A stretch of 5,107 nt of DNA, taken from an uncultured Acetatifactor sp. (GTDB lineage: Bacteria; Bacillota; Clostridia; Lachnospirales; Lachnospiraceae). The stretch is from NCBI GenBank assembly GCA_948896875.1, contig CAQUWW010000115.1:1-5107 (forward strand), in the 5' to 3' direction. The notes under the pieces are model-generated. The model saw only the letters and a list, made by a program, of their open reading frames with translations, ran no database searches and was not told the origin of the DNA. Position numbers and translations under genes: made by a program. Positions 1-5,107 of this stretch are shown here, in pieces (the first letter of the stretch is position 1; each line of letters opens with the position of its first letter).

Positions 1-941
1 TAAATAATTTTCGGGAGCATACAATGGTCAGTCCAAGACAGATGGCGGAGTATGTTGGCTTTACAGAGGCAGAGGTTAAAACGATTTGTAAAGAATATGA
101 TATGCCTTTTAAAGAGATGCAGAGATGGTATGATGGATATTATTTTGAAAGGGCTGGACATATTTATAGCCCTAATTCTGTAATTGAAGCCGTAGACAGC
201 AGAGAATTTGGAAATTATTGGTCTGGAACAGAGACATATGAGTCTCTGATGGCGTATATTGCAATGGACTTTGATGGATTAAGACAATTGATTGTAGATA
301 TGCTGGGAGGTCAGGGGTGCAGTGTTGATGTGGAAGCATTTCAAAACGATATCACATCATTTAAATCTGCAGATGATGTGATTACACTGCTGATTCATAT
401 GGGATATCTGGCTTATGATAGTAAAATGAAAAAAGTTTTTATTCCGAATGATGAGGTAAGGAGTGCTTTTCTGCGGGCCATTAAAAATGGTGGGTGGGAA
501 GAGGTAATAAAGGCAATTAATGCATCGGAGGCCTTGCTCAGAGCGACTTTGGCAATGGATGAACAAGCTGTGGCGCAGATGATACAGGAGGTGCATATGC
601 AGAATTCTGCCAGTCTGATATATAATAACGAAATTTCGCTAAGCAGTGTGATTGCATTGGCCTATTACAGCGCTTGTAAAGATTATACTCTGGTAAGAGA
701 ATTGCCGGCAGGAAAAGGATTCGCCGATATGGTTTTCCTTCCCAAACGTACCTCTTTGAATCCGGCATTGGTTCTGGAATTAAAATGGGATAAAACTGCC
801 GAAGGAGCAATAAGCCAGATTAAAAGCAAGGGATATGTATCAGCCCTTAAAGAGTATAAAGGAAATATTTTGCTTGTTGGAATTAATTATGAAAAGAAAA
901 ATAAGAAGCATGAATGCAAAATAGAAAAGTTTACGATGTAA
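1..941 (+). CDS. AAA-ATPase-like / PD-(D/E)XK nuclease domain protein (DUF1703 type), 3' part
   Basis: This is the C-terminal part, about 312 codons, of a protein from the large family that joins an N-terminal AAA-ATPase-like domain to a C-terminal PD-(D/E)XK nuclease-like domain. The frame is open to the left edge (first full codon at 3), and the residues before the Met at 24 (NNFREHT) fit the family, so that Met is internal and the real start lies upstream. Numbered from that Met, residues 1-60 carry the linker typical of the family (FGFTEAEV-like stretch, then RWYDGYYF near 34-41). Residues 68-150 include TYESL and FIPNDEVRS. The nuclease core follows: RELPAGKGFAD with Asp235, then LELK with Glu252 and Lys254, then Gln265 and Tyr271. 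The catalytic residues therefore look intact. The ATPase Walker motifs would be upstream and cannot be checked. Members are often multicopy in Clostridia and Bacteroidetes, and their role is not well established. The gene is much more AT-rich than its neighbours (20 of 60 bases are G/C at 61-120, against 39 of 60 at 1501-1560 in hisS), which suggests a separate origin. Confidence 0.88.
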   Translation, partial: NNFREHTMVSPRQMAEYVGFTEAEVKTICKEYDMPFKEMQRWYDGYYFERAGHIYSPNSVIEAVDSREFGNYWSGTETYESLMAYIAMDFDGLRQLIVDMLGGQGCSVDVEAFQNDITSFKSADDVITLLIHMGYLAYDSKMKKVFIPNDEVRSAFLRAIKNGGWEEVIKAINASEALLRATLAMDEQAVAQMIQEVHMQNSASLIYNNEISLSSVIALAYYSACKDYTLVRELPAGKGFADMVFLPKRTSLNPALVLELKWDKTAEGAISQIKSKGYVSALKEYKGNILLVGINYEKKNKKHECKIEKFTM

Positions 942-1009
942 TTTTGACATAAATTGCGGTGACTGTTCCGGCGGCGTCTGCGTAATGTATTCGGACCACA
1001 GAAAAGGCA

Positions 1010-1038
1010 TTGACAGGTAACAATAAAAAATATATCAT
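1010..1038 (+). promoter_or_regulatory. Sigma-A-type promoter for hisS
   Basis: A perfect -35 box TTGACA (1010-1015) is followed after exactly 17 bp by TATCAT (1033-1038), one mismatch from the TATAAT consensus. The spacer is A/T-rich. Transcription should start near 1044-1046, leaving a leader of only about 30 nt before the hisS ATG, with AGGAG at 1062-1066, 7 nt ahead of the start codon. The leader is too short for a T-box riboswitch. The promoter probably serves hisS, aspS and the downstream transferase gene, since no other convincing promoter or terminator lies between them. Confidence 0.75.
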
Positions 1039-1073
1039 GGATAAGACAGGAAAACAGTCAAAGGAGAAGCAGT

Positions 1074-2336
1074 ATGGCACTGAATAAAAAGCCCGTGAAG
1101 GGCATGAAGGATATTCTGCCGGAGGAGATGCAGATACGGGATTACGCCATCAGCGTGATCAAGGAGACCTACGGCAGATTCGGTTTTACCTCCATAGAGA
1201 CGCCCTGTGTGGAGAGCATTGCAAACCTGACCAGCAAGCAGGGCGGAGATAATGAGAAACTGATATTTAAAATATTGAAACGTGGCGAGAAGCTGAATGT
1301 GGCGGAAGCTGCATCAGAGGAGGAAATCGTGGATTCCGGTCTGCGCTATGACCTGACCGTGCCGCTGGTGCGGTACTATTCCGCGCATTCCGCCCAGCTG
1401 CCAGCTCCTTTCAAGGCATTACAGATGGGAAATGTATGGCGGGCGGACAACCCTCAGAGAGGTCGTTACCGGCAGTTTATGCAGTGTGACATTGACATTC
1501 TGGGCGAGCCCTCCAATCTGGCGGAGATTGAGCTGATCCTGGCCACCACCACCACCCTGGGGAAGCTGGGCTTCAAAGGATTTGAAATCCGTATCAATGA
1601 CAGGCGTCTGCTGAAGGCTATGGCCGCTTACAGCGGATTCTCGGAAGAGGCTTACGACAGCGTGTTCATCACTTTGGACAAGATGGACAAGATCGGGCTG
1701 GAGGGTGTGAAGGCGGAGCTTCTGGAGAATGGCTTCGAGGAAAGCTGTGTGGAGCGATATCTGGAGCTGTACCGGGGACTGGAAGAAGCAGAAGACGGTG
1801 TAGCTTATCTGGCCGACAGGCTGAAAGATGTGGCGGAGACTTCCATCACGGACAATCTGCGGGAGATCATCGACAGTGTGCAGGCCACGAAGACAGCCGG
1901 GTTTGAGATGGTGTTCGATGCCACGCTGGTGCGGGGCATGTCCTATTACACGGGGACTATTTTCGAGATTGCCATCCCGGAATTTGGCGGCAGCTGCGGC
2001 GGCGGGGGAAGATATGACGCAATGGTGGGGAAATTCACCGGCAAGGATGTGCCGGCCTGCGGTTTTTCCATTGGATTTGAACGGATTGTCATGCTTCTTC
2101 TGGAAAACGGATTCCAGATTCCGGACAGACCGAAAAAGATTGCCTGCCTGGTGGAAAAAGGTGTGGAAGGACAGGCCCTGTGCGATGTGATTGCCAAAGC
2201 CCAGGCCATGCGGGAGACCGGAGCCCAGGTGCTGGTAGTCCGTATGAACAAGAACAAGAAGTTCCAGAAGGAACAGCTGACGGCAGAGGGGTACACGGAG
2301 TTCGAGGAATTTTATAAAGAGGGATTGAAGAATTAA
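1074..2336 (+). CDS. hisS: Histidyl-tRNA synthetase (class II)
   Basis: Cytoplasmic enzyme that attaches histidine to tRNA(His) using ATP. It has 420 residues and starts at an ATG with AGGAG 7 nt upstream. Class II and HisRS motifs are clear: motif 2 around 122-137 (WRADNPQRGRYRQFMQ), the histidine-binding motif at 285-294 (LVRGMSYYTG, with Arg287 as the expected catalytic arginine), GGGGRYD near 309-315, and motif 3 near 330-340 (GFSIGFERIVM, Arg337). The catalytic domain follows the eukaryote/archaeon-like pattern: it has YDLTVP at 92-97 where typical bacterial enzymes have LRPEGT, and INDRRLL in the insertion region. The HisA motif has Ser290 where Asp is usual. The C-terminal anticodon-binding domain begins near 353 and ends about 25 residues after the KNKKFQKEQL segment, so it lacks roughly the last 40 residues found in most HisRS. 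The stop codon shares its last base with the first repeat unit downstream. Function is near certain from the motifs; the effect of the short tail is unknown. Confidence 0.97.
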   Translation: MALNKKPVKGMKDILPEEMQIRDYAISVIKETYGRFGFTSIETPCVESIANLTSKQGGDNEKLIFKILKRGEKLNVAEAASEEEIVDSGLRYDLTVPLVRYYSAHSAQLPAPFKALQMGNVWRADNPQRGRYRQFMQCDIDILGEPSNLAEIELILATTTTLGKLGFKGFEIRINDRRLLKAMAAYSGFSEEAYDSVFITLDKMDKIGLEGVKAELLENGFEESCVERYLELYRGLEEAEDGVAYLADRLKDVAETSITDNLREIIDSVQATKTAGFEMVFDATLVRGMSYYTGTIFEIAIPEFGGSCGGGGRYDAMVGKFTGKDVPACGFSIGFERIVMLLLENGFQIPDRPKKIACLVEKGVEGQALCDVIAKAQAMRETGAQVLVVRMNKNKKFQKEQLTAEGYTEFEEFYKEGLKN

Positions 2337-2390
2337 AAAGACGGAACTATACTCCCCGTGAGGGCATGGAGTTGAAAAGACGGAACTATA
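2336..2390 (+). repeat. 39-bp direct repeat, about 1.4 tandem units
   Basis: One full 39-bp unit (2336-2374) is followed directly by the first 16 bp of a second (2375-2390). The unit consists of the 16-mer AAAAGACGGAACTATA followed by a 23-mer (2352-2374) that starts CTCCCCGTGAGGG and ends GGAGTTG. The 16-mer is identical in both places. The 23-mer can fold into a small hairpin with a GTGA loop. The array begins at the last base of the hisS stop codon. Confidence 0.9.
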
Positions 2391-2452
2391 ACAGTCTGGA
2401 AACGAACATGCCCGGGAGAATTTACAGATGCGCCCTATGCAGCTGGAAATTA
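2391..2452 (+). other. 62-bp unique segment interrupting the repeat array
   Basis: This stretch separates the two parts of the repeat array. If it is removed, the flanking parts join into a continuous tandem array of about 2.4 units (16-23-16-23-16). The dinucleotide TA occurs on both sides (2389-2390 and 2451-2452), as a 2-bp target duplication would leave, although this could be chance. CTGGAAA occurs near each end in direct orientation (2396-2402 and 2443-2449). I see no inverted terminal repeats, no gene and no RNA that I recognise. Confidence 0.6.
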
Positions 2453-2492
2453 CTCCCCGTGAGGGCATGGAGTTGAAAAGACGGAACTATAA
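2451..2492 (+). repeat. Second copy of the direct repeat (42 bp exact match)
   Basis: Positions 2451-2492 match 2350-2391 base for base over 42 bp, at an offset of 101 bp. The copy holds the 23-mer (2453-2475) followed by the 16-mer AAAAGACGGAACTATA (2476-2491). It ends just before the aspS ribosome binding site (AAGGAG, 2495-2500). The perfect identity in non-coding sequence points to recent duplication or active homogenisation. Confidence 0.92.
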
Positions 2493-2506
2493 TTAAGGAG
2501 AGTAAT

Positions 2507-4288
2507 ATGGCAGAGACAATGAAGGGACTGAAGAGGACGCATCGCTGCGGAGAGCTGTCCGCGGCAAATATAGGAGAGACTGTCACCGTCATGGGATGGG
2601 TGCAGAAGCAGAGAAACAAGGGCGGAATCATTTTCGTGGACCTGCGGGACCGGGCCGGGATTCTGCAGGTTATTTTTGAAGAGGCGGAATGCGGCGCGGA
2701 GAATTTCGAGAAGGCGGAGAAGCTGCGCAGCGAGTTCGTGGCGGCGGTTACGGGTAGAGTGGAAAAAAGAGCTGCGGCAGCCAATGAGAATCTGGCCACA
2801 GGTGAGATTGAGGTGCGGGCTTTGCAGGTGCGCATCCTGTCCGAGGCGGAGACACCGCCTTTCCCCATAGAGGCAGACTCCCGGACGAAGGAGGAGTTGC
2901 GGCTGAAATACCGTTATCTGGACCTGCGCAGACCGGATTTGCAGAAGAATCTGATCCTCCGAAGCAAGATTGCTACCACAATCCGTACTTTCCTCAGCGA
3001 GGAAGGGTTCCTGGAGATTGAGACTCCCATTTTGAATAAATCCACTCCCGAAGGGGCAAGAGATTATCTGGTGCCCAGCCGGGTACATCCCGGAACGTTC
3101 TATGCACTGCCACAGTCGCCTCAGATTTTCAAACAGCTGCTGATGTGCTCGGGATATGACAGATATTTTCAGGTGGCGAAATGCTTCCGCGACGAGGACC
3201 TGCGGGCGGACAGACAGCCGGAGTTCACGCAGATCGACCTGGAGATGTCCTTTGTGGATGTGGACGATGTGATTGACGCAACCGAGCGGATGGTGGCCAG
3301 AGTCTGCAAGGAGGCCATCGGTCTGGAGGTGGCGCTCCCCCTGAAAAGGATGACCTGGGACGAGGCCATGAACCGTTTCGGCTCCGACAAGCCGGACACC
3401 CGTTTCGACATGGAGCTGACGGATGTGTCTGATATCGTAAAGGATTGCGGATTCGGCGTGTTCACCAGTGCGCTGGAGGCCGGCGGCAGTGTGAGAGGCA
3501 TCAACGTAAAGGGACAGGCGGAAATGCCCAGAAAGAAGATAGACGCGCTGGTGGAGTTCGCAAAGGGGTACGGGGCAAAGGGACTGGCGTATCTCTCCGT
3601 ACTGCCGGATGGAAGCTACAAGTCTTCTTTCGCAAAGTTTATGACGGAAGAAGAGCTGAAGGCGTTGGTGAAAGCCATGGCCGGGGAACCTGGAGACCTG
3701 CTTTTGTTCGCGGCGGACAAGCTGAAGCTGGTGTGGTCGGTGCTGGGAGCCCTGCGTATCGAGATTGCCAGGCAGCTGGATTTGATCGATGATAATAAAT
3801 TCAATTTCCTCTGGGTGACGGAGTTCCCGCAGTTTGAGTGGAGCGAGGAGGAAGAGCGGTATGTGGCCATGCATCATCCCTTCACCATGCCGATGGAAGA
3901 GGATCTGGCGCTTCTGGAGACCGAGCCCGGCAAGGTCCGGGCGAAGGCTTATGATATCGTGTTGAACGGCGTGGAGCTGGGCGGCGGCAGCGTGAGAATC
4001 TTCCAGAGCGATGTGCAGGAGAGAATGTTTGAGGCGCTGGGATTCACGAAGGAAAAAGCCCACGAGCAGTTCGGCTTCCTGCTGGATGCCTTCAAATACG
4101 GCGTACCGCCTCATGCGGGACTGGCCATCGGCTTCGACCGTTTCGTGATGCTGCTGGTGAAGGCGGACAATATCCGGGAGGTGATTGCCTTCCCGAAGGT
4201 AAAGGACGCCTCCTGCCTGATGTCGGACGCTCCCAATCTGGTGGACGAGAAACAGCTGGAAGAGCTGCATCTGCGCATAACGGAGTAA
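2507..4288 (+). CDS. aspS: Aspartyl-tRNA synthetase (class II, bacterial type)
   Basis: Cytoplasmic enzyme that charges tRNA(Asp) with aspartate. It has 593 residues, the normal bacterial length, and starts at an ATG with AAGGAG 6 nt upstream. Domains in order: an N-terminal OB-fold anticodon-binding domain (about 10-110, including MGWVQKQRNKGGIIFVDLRDR); the class II catalytic core with motif 1 region near 155-185 (GFLEIETP, then TPEGARDYLVPSR); the QSPQ aspartate-site motif at 203-206; motif 2 at 227-248 (FRDEDLRADRQPEFTQID); the bacterial GAD insertion (about 290-430, with GAKGLAYL at 356-363); and motif 3 at 536-550 (HAGLAIGFDRFVMLL, Arg545). The core motifs are intact. Lys38 sits where bacterial AspRS usually has Leu (discriminating) or His (non-discriminating), so whether it also charges tRNA(Asn) cannot be read by that rule. 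It is probably co-transcribed with hisS upstream and with the transferase gene that begins 3 nt downstream. Confidence 0.98.
   Translation: MAETMKGLKRTHRCGELSAANIGETVTVMGWVQKQRNKGGIIFVDLRDRAGILQVIFEEAECGAENFEKAEKLRSEFVAAVTGRVEKRAAAANENLATGEIEVRALQVRILSEAETPPFPIEADSRTKEELRLKYRYLDLRRPDLQKNLILRSKIATTIRTFLSEEGFLEIETPILNKSTPEGARDYLVPSRVHPGTFYALPQSPQIFKQLLMCSGYDRYFQVAKCFRDEDLRADRQPEFTQIDLEMSFVDVDDVIDATERMVARVCKEAIGLEVALPLKRMTWDEAMNRFGSDKPDTRFDMELTDVSDIVKDCGFGVFTSALEAGGSVRGINVKGQAEMPRKKIDALVEFAKGYGAKGLAYLSVLPDGSYKSSFAKFMTEEELKALVKAMAGEPGDLLLFAADKLKLVWSVLGALRIEIARQLDLIDDNKFNFLWVTEFPQFEWSEEEERYVAMHHPFTMPMEEDLALLETEPGKVRAKAYDIVLNGVELGGGSVRIFQSDVQERMFEALGFTKEKAHEQFGFLLDAFKYGVPPHAGLAIGFDRFVMLLVKADNIREVIAFPKVKDASCLMSDAPNLVDEKQLEELHLRITE
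4282..4285 (+). promoter_or_regulatory. Ribosome binding site that sets the transferase start
   Basis: GGAG sits inside the last codons of aspS, 6 nt before the ATG at 4292. With the aspS stop codon only 3 nt from that ATG, it supports this start and suggests translation coupled to aspS. Confidence 0.65.
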
Positions 4289-4291
4289 ATT

Positions 4292-5107
4292 ATGTACCTT
4301 GCGGAATATCTTTTATCCATAAGAGGATTTCTGGCGGAGGAATATCCCACAGGAGAAACAGAATACAGAGAGGCCCTCGTGGAGAGGGCCTTTTTCTGCG
4401 TTGACGAGGAGCGGAAAAGGAAGGCGGAGAAAATACGGCCGGGCAGGGCCCGGGCAGCCAGTCTGGGGGCCGGACTTCTGCTGCAGCTGGCGGTGGGGGA
4501 GGCGATTCAAGGGAACGAGGACGGGGCTTTTGCCGTGGGCAATGCTGTGGAGATGGCGGAGACGCTTTATAGAAATGTGGCCGGAGGCTCTGAGGAGGAC
4601 AGTGCCGCAGGAGGCGCGAAAGCGGAATGTCCTGTGTATTCCGTCAGCCAACTGCTGACCCGCCTGGAAAAACTGCCTCGTCGGTCTCTCATGTATCGTT
4701 ACGGAGAAAAAGGGAAGCCGTACTTCCGGGATCTGCCCTATTATTTCAGCCTGTCCCATTCGGGAGACTATGTTTTCTGCGCGCTGTCCACAGAGGAAAT
4801 CGGCGCGGATATCCAGCAGCACCGAAGGCAGCTTAAGGAGGATAATCGAAGACGCCTTGCGGAGCGTTTTTTCTCAGAGGAGGAGAAGCGTGCGCTGGAG
4901 ACTTCCGGTGAAGGGGAGGCGCTGTTCTACCGGCTCTGGACAAGGAAAGAGGCCTTCGGAAAGCTGACAGGAGAGGGCGTTGCAGGGATACTGGATGTGA
5001 ATCTGCTGCAGGCGGACAGCGTAGCGAATGTGAGCAAAATGTCTCTGAAGGGAAAAATGTTGCTGAAAGAGGAAGCGTTGTCAGGAAAAAGCGTGTCACC
5101 GGAGGAT
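4292..5107 (+). CDS. Sfp-type 4'-phosphopantetheinyl transferase, 3' end beyond window
   Basis: The frame is open for 272 codons to the right edge, so the stop codon is not seen. The product would move the phosphopantetheine arm of coenzyme A onto a serine of a carrier protein (acyl, peptidyl or similar), with Mg2+. Family marks in order: the N-terminal half with DEERKRKAEK (38-47) and LGAGLLLQ (58-65); GEKGKPYF near 138-145; FSLSHSG at 152-158; GADIQQH at 171-177 with metal-ligand Asp173; RFFSEEE near 191-197; and the signature FYRLWTRKEAFGK at 212-224, with Trp216, Glu220 and Lys224. The second acidic residue of the usual GxDxE motif is Gln175 here, a variation that should be compared with close relatives. 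The ATG at 4292 is chosen for its GGAG site and because the family-like N-terminal stretch EALVERAFFCVDEERKRK begins near residue 27. The position after aspS suggests one operon. The carrier-protein substrate cannot be told from this window. Confidence 0.92.
   Translation, partial: MYLAEYLLSIRGFLAEEYPTGETEYREALVERAFFCVDEERKRKAEKIRPGRARAASLGAGLLLQLAVGEAIQGNEDGAFAVGNAVEMAETLYRNVAGGSEEDSAAGGAKAECPVYSVSQLLTRLEKLPRRSLMYRYGEKGKPYFRDLPYYFSLSHSGDYVFCALSTEEIGADIQQHRRQLKEDNRRRLAERFFSEEEKRALETSGEGEALFYRLWTRKEAFGKLTGEGVAGILDVNLLQADSVANVSKMSLKGKMLLKEEALSGKSVSPED
4371..4395 (+). terminator. Intrinsic-terminator-like hairpin inside the transferase gene
   Basis: A perfect 8-bp GC-rich inverted repeat (AGGCCCTC 4371-4378, GAGGGCCT 4384-4391) closes a GTGGA loop. 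The last stem base plus the following bases form a T5 run (4391-4395). This is the form of a rho-independent terminator. It lies in codons 27-35 of the transferase, about 80 nt after the aspS stop, and would end the hisS-aspS transcript if it worked. Because that segment reads as conserved-type transferase sequence, partial termination that is relieved by translation is more likely than a full stop. It could also be chance. Confidence 0.45.

Noticed and set aside
24..26. ATG at 24 as the true start of the nuclease-domain gene
   Set aside because: The frame is open to the left edge with family-like residues before it, no ribosome binding site is properly placed, and the ATPase domain would be missing.
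944..949. TTGACA just after the nuclease gene as a second promoter
   Set aside because: No -10-like hexamer at the right distance; the sequence there is GC-rich.
1037..1084. Leader peptide of 15 codons overlapping the hisS start
   Set aside because: Its ATG overlaps the -10 box, so it would not be in the transcript; it has no ribosome binding site and no His codons.
1419..2468. Open frame of 349 codons on the minus strand
   Set aside because: It is antisense to hisS, with low-complexity sequence and no family resemblance.
2366..2476. Small + strand open frame of 36 codons across the first repeat and the unique segment
   Set aside because: The GAGGG before its ATG is only 1 nt away, too close for a ribosome binding site, and the frame ends inside the second repeat; no recognisable product.
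2336..2492. CRISPR array
   Set aside because: Two or three repeat copies with one 62-bp interval and one interval of zero do not fit regular spacers, and no cas gene is present.
2488..2493. TATAAT as a -10 box for a separate aspS promoter
   Set aside because: No -35 box at 16-18 bp upstream, and transcription would start at about 2500, losing the aspS ribosome binding site.
2428..2496. Small + strand open frame of 22 codons ending next to the aspS ribosome binding site
   Set aside because: No ribosome binding site before its ATG, and most of it is repeat sequence.
2450..4270. Long open frame of 606 codons on the minus strand
   Set aside because: It lies antisense to aspS and has no recognisable domains; it is a by-product of aspS codon composition.

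Overview
The window looks like core chromosome of an anaerobic Firmicute, most likely a Lachnospiraceae (Clostridium cluster XIVa) gut-type bacterium. The reasons are a hisS-aspS gene pair with strong AGGAG-type ribosome binding sites, a consensus sigma-A promoter, and protein sequences that read like those of that family. The species cannot be named from the sequence alone.

Layout, all on the + strand. (1) Positions 1-941 hold the 3' part of an AT-rich gene for an AAA-ATPase-like / PD-(D/E)XK nuclease-domain protein (DUF1703 type). Its 5' end lies outside the window. (2) Positions 942-1073 are a gap. It holds a short GC-rich stretch of unknown origin, then a good sigma-A promoter (TTGACA, 17 bp, TATCAT) and the hisS ribosome binding site. 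(3) Positions 1074-2336 are hisS, a histidyl-tRNA synthetase of eukaryote/archaeon-like pattern with a short C-terminal anticodon-binding domain. (4) Positions 2337-2506 are a gap filled largely by a 39-bp direct repeat, about 2.4 units, interrupted by 62 bp of unique sequence. (5) Positions 2507-4288 are aspS, a full-length bacterial aspartyl-tRNA synthetase. (6) Positions 4292-5107 are an Sfp-type 4'-phosphopantetheinyl transferase. It starts 3 nt after aspS, stays open to the right edge, and has a terminator-like hairpin inside its early coding sequence.

The last three genes look like one operon driven from the promoter before hisS. Two of them charge tRNA(His) and tRNA(Asp); the third activates carrier proteins and is probably translated by coupling or short-range reinitiation after aspS. 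The AAA/nuclease gene differs in base composition and is probably an unrelated, possibly acquired neighbour.

I do not see a complete new defence or mobile system. The signals most worth following are the 39-bp repeat locus between hisS and aspS, and the intrinsic-terminator-like hairpin inside the phosphopantetheinyl transferase gene.
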